DNA from: Pseudoduganella rivuli
Lineage (GTDB): Bacteria > Pseudomonadota > Gammaproteobacteria > Burkholderiales > Burkholderiaceae_D
NCBI RefSeq assembly: GCF_009674485.1
Contig: NZ_WKJJ01000005.1
Coordinates: 1-64,000, forward strand
Length of the DNA stretch: 64,000 bases
Direction of reading: 5' to 3'
Shown here: positions 1 through 7,035 of the stretch, piece by piece
Numbering within the stretch: the stretch's first letter is position 1
Layout: each line of letters begins with the position of its first letter
Translations under genes and position numbers: made by a program
The notes under the pieces: generated by a model
Databases searched by the model: none
What the model saw: only the letters and a program-made list of their open reading frames with translations
What the model was told of the DNA's origin: nothing

Positions 1-121
1 CCTTGTTCATGACTTCCCCCATTTGGGCCATTGATGAAGACAACTTCCTCATCCTTAGACCGTAGGTGCTTGCAGCAAGTTCCAAGCTGCGCATGTGGGA
101 CGGGGGAAGTCCCTTTCATTC

Positions 122-128
122 GTTGGGC
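122..128 (+). other. Probable attC right-hand box (R')
   Basis: GTTGGGC fits the integron core consensus GTTRRRY exactly and sits 9 bases before the first cassette gene. The base between G and TTGGGC would be the crossover point. The R'' box of the attC that follows this cassette (GCTCAAT at 559) pairs with it once G-T pairs are allowed, as expected for two ends of one cassette. The left half of this attC is not recognisable in the first 120 bases, so it is degenerate or recombined. Confidence 0.5.
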
Positions 129-137
129 ACATAACGA

Positions 138-551
138 ATGAAGAAACTCTATTTAATCCTTACAGTTCTTTGCGTGAACCATGCGCACGCGGTCACACCT
201 GACGAGGTGGTGAATAACATGCAAAAGGCGGCCGCGACAACGGTGGCGAAGTACAAGAATGGCGGCATCGCTTCACTAGTTCAAATCAGTGAAGACTGCT
301 ATAAGGACCTAAATAAGTTTCGTTTCTACTGCATCTATCTCGACTTAGCTGCGCGTCATGTTTCTGATCGAGATGGCGCAGGCGTCCGTTTTACCCCGGA
401 GAAGTATTTTGTTGACGAAGAATTCCTCTCGCGCACTAGCGAAATCTTCATTCGTTCAAACATGAACATGGATCAATCGAATGAGTATCTTGCTATGGTC
501 ACGCCAATCATAAATAAATTCGTAGATACCGCGTTGGCCGCGAAGAAATGA
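138..551 (+). CDS. Small secreted protein of unknown function, integron cassette 1
   Basis: A 137-residue protein with a short signal peptide (MKKLYLIL, hydrophobic core, AHA cleavage context near residue 18). The mature part is mixed polar with two cysteines (about residues 54 and 65) that could form a disulfide. I recognise no family. The start is the first ATG after the R' box at 122-128, with no clear Shine-Dalgarno, which is common for cassette genes. It ends 8 bases before the attC at 559. Base composition is clearly more AT-rich than the genes after 2.5 kb, consistent with acquired DNA. It may be a periplasmic protein; any role as an immunity or toxin-related protein is only a guess. 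Confidence 0.7.
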   Translation: MKKLYLILTVLCVNHAHAVTPDEVVNNMQKAAATTVAKYKNGGIASLVQISEDCYKDLNKFRFYCIYLDLAARHVSDRDGAGVRFTPEKYFVDEEFLSRTSEIFIRSNMNMDQSNEYLAMVTPIINKFVDTALAAKK

Positions 552-558
552 CGGAACT

Positions 559-630
559 GCTCAATAATGCAGTCAACTGGACTGCCTCCACGCTACGCGT
601 TCCGGCAGCCAGTTGCTTTAAACGTTAGAC
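559..630 (+). other. attC site 1 (integron recombination site)
   Basis: The boxes are R'' GCTCAAT (559-565) and R' GTTAGAC (624-630), matching RYYYAAY and GTTRRRY. Between them CAACTGG-A-CTGCC (574-586) pairs with GGCAG-CCAGTTG (604-614), leaving one unpaired A, the extrahelical base that gives attC strand polarity. L' ends in AAAC immediately before R', as in canonical sites. This is the best attC in the window. Confidence 0.85.
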
Positions 631-644
631 AGAAAGGTAATTCT

Positions 645-1130
645 TTGATTTGCTCAAAATGCGGTGAGGAACATTTGCTGGAAGAAATGGAGTTGACGTT
701 TCGTCGCCCCGACGATGCAGCGAAGCTGTCGCCTGAAGAACGGTCACGTCTACTTCAAGAGAACAACGATCTATGCGTCATTGAAGGGAAACGATTTTTC
801 ATTCGTGGACTGCTGCCGCTCTCGGTGGAGTCGCGCGAGCATCCATACTGCATAGGGCTATGGGTTGAAGTTCCGCAGTCTTCGTTCGAACGCATCTACG
901 ATCTTTGGGACTCGGATGAACAACTTAACGAGCCGCCATTCGAGGCGCGACTTGCCAACGAAATTCCTACTTCTAATGGCTCTCTTGGTCTAGAAGCGGA
1001 ATTACGACTGACAGGGCCGACGACTCGGCCGGATGTTTTTCTGAAGTCGAGTACTCACCCACTTTATGCGGAGCAGGCACGGGGGATAGATGAGCATCGA
1101 GCGTCCGAGTACACTGCTCTATTTGCGTAG
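645..1130 (+). CDS. DUF2199 domain protein, integron cassette 2
   Basis: A 161-residue cytosolic protein resembling the DUF2199 family. It has an N-terminal CSKCGEEH zinc-knuckle-like motif, then DLCVI and FFIRGLLPLSV, then a GLWVEV strand, in the order usual for that family. Its biochemical role is unknown. An upstream ATG at 567 is in frame but lies inside attC 1, so I place the start at TTG 645. That codon has AGAAAGG seven bases upstream and puts the cysteine motif at the extreme N-terminus, as in relatives. It is followed within 6 bases by the next attC. DUF2199 genes occur widely as single stress- or defence-neighbourhood genes, but no function follows from that. Confidence 0.75.
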   Translation: MICSKCGEEHLLEEMELTFRRPDDAAKLSPEERSRLLQENNDLCVIEGKRFFIRGLLPLSVESREHPYCIGLWVEVPQSSFERIYDLWDSDEQLNEPPFEARLANEIPTSNGSLGLEAELRLTGPTTRPDVFLKSSTHPLYAEQARGIDEHRASEYTALFA

Positions 1131-1136
1131 CTATAT

Positions 1137-1257
1137 GCCTAACCCTCAGCTCCAGCGGACGCGCTACAGCGGGCTTCGCCGCTTCCGCACACCGCTGAGC
1201 AATCACGTTGACGCTGTGCGATAAGACCGCGCAGCGCGGTTAGTTTGAACGTAGTGC
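1137..1257 (+). other. attC site 2 (long or composite)
   Basis: R'' is GCCTAAC (1137-1143), which is complementary at 6 of 7 bases to GTTAGAC, the start box of cassette 2. An inner stem pairs CTCCAGCGG with CCGCTGAG. The right boundary is uncertain. GTTGACG at 1207 is one option. GTAGTGC at 1251, preceded by TTTGAAC like the L' of the other sites, better matches the R'' of cassette 3 (GCATAAC at 1699). It may be two part-sites fused together. Confidence 0.6.
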
Positions 1258-1272
1258 ACAAAGGAAAGATTC

Positions 1273-1704
1273 GTGCTCACCCTTAAATTTCAGAACGTTT
1301 CAAGTGCGCAAGGTATCGCTCAGGAGCGGTGGCAGGCCTTGCTTTGGGTGGAGGCAGATTTCGTTGTGGAAGTGACGGAGGGCATACTCCTATCAGAGCC
1401 ACACTGGTGCATCGTTGAACTTGCCGAACACCTCGCGGCATGGCTCCAAATTGCGTCTGAGGATGGTCCAGAGTTCTACTACACATCCATGGACGATGAA
1501 CAAGAAGGTCTATTATGGTTTCGTCCGCATTCAAACGGGCAATGGTTGGTCGGAAGCGCTTGGCAGGAACTGGAAAATGCAAATCCGAGCTCGTTCCAAG
1601 AAATTCAGAACGCTGCGCGACAGTATATTAAGCGTGTACTTATTGAGTCTAGAAGTTTTATGAGTGCGCTGGTTGCGCGGGAGTTTAGTAGTGTTTGTGC
1701 ATAA
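1273..1704 (+). CDS. Unknown 143-residue protein, integron cassette 3
   Basis: A small, acidic, tryptophan-rich cytosolic protein (WQALLWVEADF, HWCIVELAEHLAAW, LLWFRP) with no signal peptide or membrane segment. The helical C-terminus carries basic residues. The start is GTG 1273, preceded by AAGGAAAG, a good Shine-Dalgarno at the right distance. The stop codon falls inside the R'' box of the next attC, a compact cassette arrangement. I recognise no family with confidence. The size and composition resemble immunity-like or DUF proteins found in cassette arrays, but this is weak. Confidence 0.65.
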   Translation: MLTLKFQNVSSAQGIAQERWQALLWVEADFVVEVTEGILLSEPHWCIVELAEHLAAWLQIASEDGPEFYYTSMDDEQEGLLWFRPHSNGQWLVGSAWQELENANPSSFQEIQNAARQYIKRVLIESRSFMSALVAREFSSVCA

Positions 1705-1747
1705 CCATTCGCTGCAGGGGCGACTGCCCTTAGCTCAAACATTGAGC
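1699..1747 (+). other. attC site 3 (short, degenerate)
   Basis: R'' is GCATAAC (1699-1705), overlapping the stop codon of cassette 3. R' is ATTGAGC (1741-1747), with A in place of the first consensus G. L' ends CTCAAAC, as in typical sites. AGGGGC and GCCCTT form a short stem around a GACT loop. At 49 bases it is near the lower limit for attC. No further attC follows the next gene, so the array appears to end here. Confidence 0.55.
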
Positions 1748-1820
1748 CCCTGGAAAATGCCAAAATTCCCAATCAGCTGGACGGCTTGCGCGCTGCGTGT
1801 TTACCTTACCTCCCCAGAAA

Positions 1821-2474
1821 ATGCGTTTGTTTTATAGTTTATCTATTGGAATCCCGCTGTTACTCTCGCTCAATGCCAGCCCGGCTGCTGAGATGACTGA
1901 TGTCGTTAGGAAACTTTCAGCGGCTGTTCGTTCGAGGGCTGACTGGATCAGTGAGGCAAAGACGTGCCCGGCCGATGTTTTGCCTCAGAAGGAGTCGCGG
2001 AGCTATCTTGCAGTCAACAATTGCACGGCGCAGCCGCAGTTGGCATCTTGCCTTGCGAAATGCACTGCCGGTGATGGAGGCTCATGCTACTGGCTCGCAT
2101 ATGCGATGCAACAAGCGCATAGCGAGACGATTAGTAGTGAAGCGCTTTTCCAAAGGTCGTGCAAGCTGGGCATCATGTCCGGCTGCACAAATCGCGCAGC
2201 AGGCATGCTCTCTGATGACCCAGACAATCGAACAGTGCAGCAATGTGCGGCTCAGACATTCGCCAAGGTTTGTGACTTTGATGATCCATGGGCTTGTAGT
2301 ATGTATGCGCTTCACCTTAGCCGCGGGCTGGGTGTGCCGCAGAACCCTGGGCTTGCGCTCAAGGTGCTCGAAAAATCGTGTAAATACGGAGCCGAAGACC
2401 CGGCTTGCATTGGCGGAATGAAACTGAAGCGGGCACTTGAGCAAGGAAGTCCGAACGACACATCGCGCAAGTGA
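1821..2474 (+). CDS. Secreted Sel1-like repeat protein, cysteine-rich
   Basis: A 217-residue exported protein. The start is ATG 1821, which gives a clean signal peptide (MRLFYSLSIGIPLLLSL, cleavage near ASPAAE); an in-frame GTG at 1797 would bury it. The mature region carries Sel1/TPR-like helical repeats with paired cysteines (CLAKCTAGDGGSCYWLA; CKLGIMSGCTNRA; CKYGAEDPAC). This pattern is seen in Helicobacter-type cysteine-rich Sel1 proteins, where repeats are stapled by disulfides and serve as protein-protein scaffolds. It follows attC 3 but no attC follows it, so it may be either the last cassette gene or the first chromosomal gene. Its partner is unknown. Confidence 0.75.
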   Translation: MRLFYSLSIGIPLLLSLNASPAAEMTDVVRKLSAAVRSRADWISEAKTCPADVLPQKESRSYLAVNNCTAQPQLASCLAKCTAGDGGSCYWLAYAMQQAHSETISSEALFQRSCKLGIMSGCTNRAAGMLSDDPDNRTVQQCAAQTFAKVCDFDDPWACSMYALHLSRGLGVPQNPGLALKVLEKSCKYGAEDPACIGGMKLKRALEQGSPNDTSRK

Positions 2475-2484
2475 TAAGCTCGCC

Positions 2485-2964
2485 ATGACCAACAATATTG
2501 CCCCGGAAACACTTCCATCTCTCCCCCCAAGCCAGCGGCTGCACTTGATCCTGCTGGGCGTGGAAAGCGTCACCGCATCCATCAAATTTTATGAATCGCT
2601 GGGCTGGAAAAAGTCGCCCACCGGAAATGACGGCTTCGCCAAATTTGACTTGGGCGGCTATGCGCTGTGCTTGCTGTCGAGAGAGTCTTTCGCCAAAGAT
2701 GCCTTGTCGCCCACATCAAAAGGAACCGGCTTTTCCGGTGTCGGCCTGGTTTATCTGGCCAAAGCGGCGGATGAAGTGCCGCGCATCCTGGCTAGGGCAG
2801 TCGAGTCCGGTGGTGTGTTAGTGAAGCCTGCGACCAGGACCGCATGGGGTGTGGCCGGCTATTTCAAGGATCCTGACGGGCACCTGTTTGAAGTCAATTT
2901 TGAAGATGCCTGGGTATTCGATGGCGAACACAAGCTCATTGTCGACAAGGTCAATGCGCTGTGA
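2485..2964 (+). CDS. VOC-superfamily (glyoxalase/bleomycin-resistance-like) protein
   Basis: A 159-residue protein with the vicinal-oxygen-chelate fold: LILLGVESVTASIKFYESLGWK opens the first beta-alpha-beta-beta-beta unit, and WGVAGYFKDPDGHLFEVNFE closes the second. The DPDGHLFE motif supplies a metal-ligand glutamate. Substrate cannot be predicted; family members act as dioxygenases, isomerases or antibiotic-binding proteins. I chose ATG 2485 because upstream sequence has no family resemblance and overlaps the preceding gene. Its stop overlaps the GTG start of the next gene, suggesting translational coupling. Confidence 0.85.
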   Translation: MTNNIAPETLPSLPPSQRLHLILLGVESVTASIKFYESLGWKKSPTGNDGFAKFDLGGYALCLLSRESFAKDALSPTSKGTGFSGVGLVYLAKAADEVPRILARAVESGGVLVKPATRTAWGVAGYFKDPDGHLFEVNFEDAWVFDGEHKLIVDKVNAL

Positions 2965-3491
2965 ATCAGCCCATCCATCAAGAAACAGACGACAATGATT
3001 GGCCACCCATCTCCACGGGCGTGGCAATCGCGCTAACGCTGTTCGCCGCATGGATCGCCTGGCAGCATTTCCTGACCGCCGACGCCTGGGTCTTCATCGT
3101 CGACAACGCCAACCTGGCCCTGCATGAAGCCGGACACCCCATCGTGGGTTTGCTGTCGAGCCGCCTGATGGTCTATGGCGGGACGATTTTCCAGTTGCTT
3201 TTCCCCATGGTTTTCGCGCACTACTTTTTGCGTGAACGACAGTCATCCGGCTGGGCCGCGTCGCTGCTCTGGCTGGCCGACAACCTGATGAATGTCGGCC
3301 GCTATATGAAGGATGCCCGCGCCGGGGAACTCCCATTGGTCGGTGGCGGCGACCACGACTGGACGGAAATTTTTAGCCGCTGGGGCGTGCTGGCCCACGA
3401 TATTCGCATAGGCAATGGCATGAAAATCCTTGGGCTGGCTCTTGCGGTCTATGCGGTCTGGTGGGCGTGGCAGCACCGCAATCACGATTAG
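2961..3491 (+). CDS. Membrane zincin-like protein with HEAGH motif
   Basis: A 176-residue integral membrane protein with about four hydrophobic segments (around residues 18-35, 72-90, 95-108 and 155-170). NLALHEAGHPIVGLL contains an HExxH-type zinc motif at the edge of a membrane segment, the arrangement of site-2/M50-like intramembrane peptidases. A later D-N motif (WLADNLMNVGRY) could give the third ligand. The GTG start at 2961 overlaps the upstream stop in a GTGA context. It is shorter than typical S2P proteases and has no PDZ domain. Peptidase activity is inferred, and a non-peptidase relative is possible. Confidence 0.65.
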   Translation: MNQPIHQETDDNDWPPISTGVAIALTLFAAWIAWQHFLTADAWVFIVDNANLALHEAGHPIVGLLSSRLMVYGGTIFQLLFPMVFAHYFLRERQSSGWAASLLWLADNLMNVGRYMKDARAGELPLVGGGDHDWTEIFSRWGVLAHDIRIGNGMKILGLALAVYAVWWAWQHRNHD

Positions 3492-3606
3492 TTGGAATCT
3501 GGATTTGCGGCGATACCACACGGGCAGAAAAATGTAAATCAGGTAATCCATGAAGATATAATTATCTCCAGGCATCAAATCAACCTGGCTGAAGGAGATC
3601 GCGTAC

Positions 3607-5712
3607 ATGCTGCAATCCCAGGCAAGCTCGCCAGACCCGCATGCCAGGCAGCAACTGGCGTTGGCGGAGACCTTTTTCAACCACAGCGTCAGTTGTCTCG
3701 TCATTCTCGACCGCCATTACAACTTCGTCCGCGTCAATGCCGCCTATGCCCGGGCTTGCCGCCGGGATATCAATGATTTTGTTGGGCATAATCATTTTGA
3801 CCTTTATCCGTCCGACACCAAGGCGATTTTTGACGAAGTGGTGCGCACCAAGCGTCCCTTTGTCACCTTTACCCGCGCATTTGAATTCGCCGAGCAGCCT
3901 GAGCGTGGCGTCACTTACTGGGACTGGACCCTGGTGCCGGTGTTGGATGCCAAAGGCGAGATCGAATACCTGGTATTTTCGCTGGTTGAAGTGACCGAAC
4001 GCAAACGCGCCGACGAAGCGTTGCGCGTTGCGGCCCTGGTCTACACGCACAGTTCGGAAGCCATGATGGTGACCGATGCCGACAACCGGATTTTGGCCAT
4101 TAACGATGCGTTTACGCAGATGGCCGGCTATAGCATGGCCGACGTGGCGGGCAAAAATCCCCGTCTATTCGGTTCGGGCTTGCAGGATACGGATTTCTAC
4201 CGGGCCATGTGGCAAGCGCTCGAGCAACACGGGCGCTGGCATGGTGAATTGACCGATCGCCGCAAAGATGGAAGCCTGGTCGCAGTCCGGCTGAGCATCA
4301 ATACCGTCTACGACGAACATGGCAACGTCGACCGGCGTGTCGCCTTGTTTTCTGATATTACCGACAAACAGCGTGCGGAACGCATGATCTGGGACCAGGC
4401 CAATATCGACGGGCTGACGAAATTGCCAAACCGGCACAGGTTCCGGGAATGCCTTGACCAATACCTCAAGAAAGCGCAGCGGGCTGGCGCGGAGCTTGCC
4501 CTGTTGCTGATCGACCTGGACCAGTTCAAGGAAATCAATGACACCCTCGGCCATGACACCGGCGATTTGCTGTTGATCGACGTGGCGCGCCGCATCAGGG
4601 ATTGCTTGCGGCCGGAGACGACACTGGCGCGTCTCGGTGGCGACGAATTCGCCATCATCCTGGACGATGCCGATGCCTTGCAACAGCTCGATGCCATTGC
4701 CCGGCAAATCATTGCCGCATTGACGACGCCCTTCAAGGTTGGCCCGGAGATGCTGTTCATTTCCGCCAGCATCGGCATAGCGAAATATCCGCACGATGCG
4801 CAAACCATCGAATCCTTGCTGCGCCATGCGGACCAGGCCATGTATGCGGCAAAGAACGCCGGTCGTAACCGTTATTTCCACTTTACGTCCGCATTGCAGG
4901 AAGCAGCGCAGCGGCGCATGAGTCTGACCAACGAATTGCGTGGCGCGCTGGCCGCCGGCCAGCTTGAAATTTTCCTGCAACCGATTGCGGACGTGGAGAC
5001 CGGCGCTATCCAAAAGGCTGAAGCTTTGCTGCGGTGGAATCATCCAAGCCGTGGCCTGGTTAGTCCGGCTGAATTCATCGGCCTGGCTGAATCAAGCGGA
5101 CTGATCATTGAGATAGGCGAGTGGGTGTTCCGGCAAGCTTCGTCCTACTTGCGGCATCGGCGTGCGCTAGGCGATTCCAAATTCCAGATCAGCATCAATG
5201 TTTCCCCCGTCCAGTTCAAAAACGATGAAACCCTCAGTACCACATGGCTCGGGCATCTTGAACAACTGGACTTGCCGCCAGACGGTCTCGTTATTGAAAT
5301 AACGGAAGGCTTGTTGCTTGATGTTACTGCCGAGGTGCGCAGCAAGTTATTCACCCTGGGACGGGCGGGCGTGCAGTTGGCGCTCGATGACTTTGGCACC
5401 GGCTATTCGTCGCTGGCTTACCTGAAAAAATTCGACATAGACTATCTCAAGATCGATCGTGTCTTCGTGCGCAACCTTGAATACTCATCCGACGACCTGG
5501 TCTTGTGCGAGGCCATGATCATGATGGCGCATAAGCTCGGCCTGAAGGTGATTGCCGAAGGCGTGGAGAGCAAGGCGCAACATGCCATGCTCAAGTCGGC
5601 AGGTTGCGACTTCATTCAGGGGTATTTGTGTTCCCGGCCGTTACCGATTACGCAATTCGAGGCGCTGCTGGGCCAGGCCGCGCCGGCGGCGCCCGCGATG
5701 AAGCTCAGGTAA
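3607..5712 (+). CDS. PAS-PAS-GGDEF-EAL cyclic-di-GMP enzyme
   Basis: A 701-residue cytosolic signalling protein. PAS domains lie at about residues 20-130 and 142-255, GGDEF at 265-425 with an intact GGDEF sequence at 344-348, and EAL at 440-690 with EALLRW at 472. Later phosphodiesterase residues are present (ALDDFGTGYSSLAYL, DYLKID, IAEGVE). Both catalytic halves look competent by motif. The usual RxxD product-inhibition site upstream of GGDEF reads RPET, so feedback inhibition is probably lost. No membrane segments, so sensing is likely through cytosolic PAS ligands. AAGGAGATC precedes the ATG. It may set motility or biofilm levels; no target is encoded beside it. Confidence 0.92.
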   Translation: MLQSQASSPDPHARQQLALAETFFNHSVSCLVILDRHYNFVRVNAAYARACRRDINDFVGHNHFDLYPSDTKAIFDEVVRTKRPFVTFTRAFEFAEQPERGVTYWDWTLVPVLDAKGEIEYLVFSLVEVTERKRADEALRVAALVYTHSSEAMMVTDADNRILAINDAFTQMAGYSMADVAGKNPRLFGSGLQDTDFYRAMWQALEQHGRWHGELTDRRKDGSLVAVRLSINTVYDEHGNVDRRVALFSDITDKQRAERMIWDQANIDGLTKLPNRHRFRECLDQYLKKAQRAGAELALLLIDLDQFKEINDTLGHDTGDLLLIDVARRIRDCLRPETTLARLGGDEFAIILDDADALQQLDAIARQIIAALTTPFKVGPEMLFISASIGIAKYPHDAQTIESLLRHADQAMYAAKNAGRNRYFHFTSALQEAAQRRMSLTNELRGALAAGQLEIFLQPIADVETGAIQKAEALLRWNHPSRGLVSPAEFIGLAESSGLIIEIGEWVFRQASSYLRHRRALGDSKFQISINVSPVQFKNDETLSTTWLGHLEQLDLPPDGLVIEITEGLLLDVTAEVRSKLFTLGRAGVQLALDDFGTGYSSLAYLKKFDIDYLKIDRVFVRNLEYSSDDLVLCEAMIMMAHKLGLKVIAEGVESKAQHAMLKSAGCDFIQGYLCSRPLPITQFEALLGQAAPAAPAMKLR

Positions 5713-5721
5713 GCGTTGCGG

Positions 5722-6339
5722 TCAAAATTGTCCGTCCTGATCCCTCCTTCTGCGCGCCAGTGCCAGCACCGCCGGCAACCCCATCAACAACATCCCCCAT
5801 TGCCCCGGTTCCGGCACCGCTGCCAGGAAGCCGCGGATTTCGCCGCCAGGATAAAGAGTCGAGTGGATGTTCAGGTAAGCGGATCCCGATGCCAGCCCGG
5901 CGCTAAAGGCGGCTTCCGCACCGGCCGTGGTGCCGCCGTTGGCCGTGATGAAGGCCGGGTTCCAGCTGGCAGGCAAGGTCGTGTCATACATCATCGAGAA
6001 CAGGCCGCCGGAGACGCCGGTCGGGAAGGTGCTGAACGTGGGTGTTTCCGTCGCCACCCCGGCGGTATCGATTCCCGGTGCTGCCGTGCAGCAGTGGATG
6101 TGCGAGGCGGTACTCGTACCCTCCAGGCCGACGAACGATAAATCGATGGTCAGCAGGTGCGCCGTCATGTCGAAGGTGACGACGGTGCCGCCGATGCCGG
6201 CAGAGCTGTTGGGGGACGCTTCGGCCGCGCCGGTCAGCGTGGCGTAGTAGGTGGCGGGCGCAGCCACGGCGCTGCCTGTCGCCAGCAGGGCGCTCAGTGA
6301 TGCCGCAGCGAATGCCAGGGGCGTGTTCAGTGTTTTCAT
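5722..6339 (-). CDS. CHRD-domain PEP-CTERM protein
   Basis: A 205-residue exported protein: signal peptide (MKTLNTPLAFAAASLSALLA, cleavage near AVAA), a CHRD domain (ATLTGAAEASPNSSAG; SHIHC; YLNIHSTLYPGGEIRGFL), and a C-terminal PEP-CTERM sorting tag (VPEPGQWGM, hydrophobic stretch, RRRR). CHRD domains are named for chordin. PEP-CTERM tags direct proteins to the exosortase system, usually with exopolysaccharide. The exosortase is not in the window. The start at 6339 gives the proper signal peptide; an upstream in-frame ATG at 6372 adds a basic extension unlike a signal peptide. It converges on the c-di-GMP gene, 9 bases apart. Confidence 0.85.
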   Translation of the reverse strand: MKTLNTPLAFAAASLSALLATGSAVAAPATYYATLTGAAEASPNSSAGIGGTVVTFDMTAHLLTIDLSFVGLEGTSTASHIHCCTAAPGIDTAGVATETPTFSTFPTGVSGGLFSMMYDTTLPASWNPAFITANGGTTAGAEAAFSAGLASGSAYLNIHSTLYPGGEIRGFLAAVPEPGQWGMLLMGLPAVLALARRRRDQDGQF

Positions 6340-6575
6340 ATCGGGCCTTTTGGAGGGAGGGACTCTGCTCATTCACTATAGGCCCGCTCAATTGAAATGC
6401 AAATATTGCAATATTTCAAAAGAATGAATGATTGCTATCAAAGTCGTAGTAAAAAAACATGATGGATAACCGCGTCCCGATCTAAATAAATACGTGGATG
6501 AGGTGAGAATGTGCGATTTTCTTTCGCCGGCCCATTCCTATACTCGATTGCACCGCAACCTACAGGGACGCAATC

Positions 6576-6995
6576 ATGGCGAATACTGTCAAGGCCGTTT
6601 TCTTCGATATTGGGGACACGCTGGGCCGTTATGACCCGGTCACGGGCACCTTCAAAGCCTTTGCCGGCAGCGCGGCAATGCTGGCGGCTGCCCGTACCCA
6701 GCTGGGCATGCGTGTCGGCGTCATCACGACACTGGGGAACATGAACAACGCCGCAGGCAAGGCGCTGTTGCATAGCGCAGGCTTGTTGCAGCATATCGAT
6801 CCGAATGGTTTTGTTTCCGAGCGCGATAACGGGGGCATTGCCAAGCCGGATCCGCGTATTTACCGCTTCGCGGCGGAACAGGTTGCGGTGCCTGTGGAGC
6901 AATGTTTGTATGTGGGAGAAAACATTGTGGAAGTACTCGGCGCGTTGAGCGCCGGAATGCAGGCGTTGCTCAAACCTGTCCCGCCCGGCGTGTGA
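6576..6995 (+). CDS. HAD-superfamily hydrolase
   Basis: A 139-residue protein with the HAD motifs in order. Motif I is FFDIGDTLGRYD, with the nucleophilic Asp at about residue 11. Motif II is the ITT threonine region near residue 50. Motif III is KPDPRIY, and motif IV is GEN, where acidic residues usually sit. It is short and has no obvious cap domain, so a small phosphatase acting on an exposed or macromolecular phosphate is possible. The second acidic residue of motif I is Gly-Asp shifted (DIGDT), common in the subgroup. It lies 40 bases upstream of the metalloprotease gene and on the same strand. Confidence 0.8.
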   Translation: MANTVKAVFFDIGDTLGRYDPVTGTFKAFAGSAAMLAAARTQLGMRVGVITTLGNMNNAAGKALLHSAGLLQHIDPNGFVSERDNGGIAKPDPRIYRFAAEQVAVPVEQCLYVGENIVEVLGALSAGMQALLKPVPPGV

Positions 6996-7035
6996 ATGCC
7001 GGGTGCCAGCTACGTACCCTGAAGGAGCCGACATC

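Noticed and set aside
2475..2500. A fourth attC after the Sel1-like gene
   Set aside because: GCTCGCC lacks the AAC core and there are no paired arms; the next gene starts at once.
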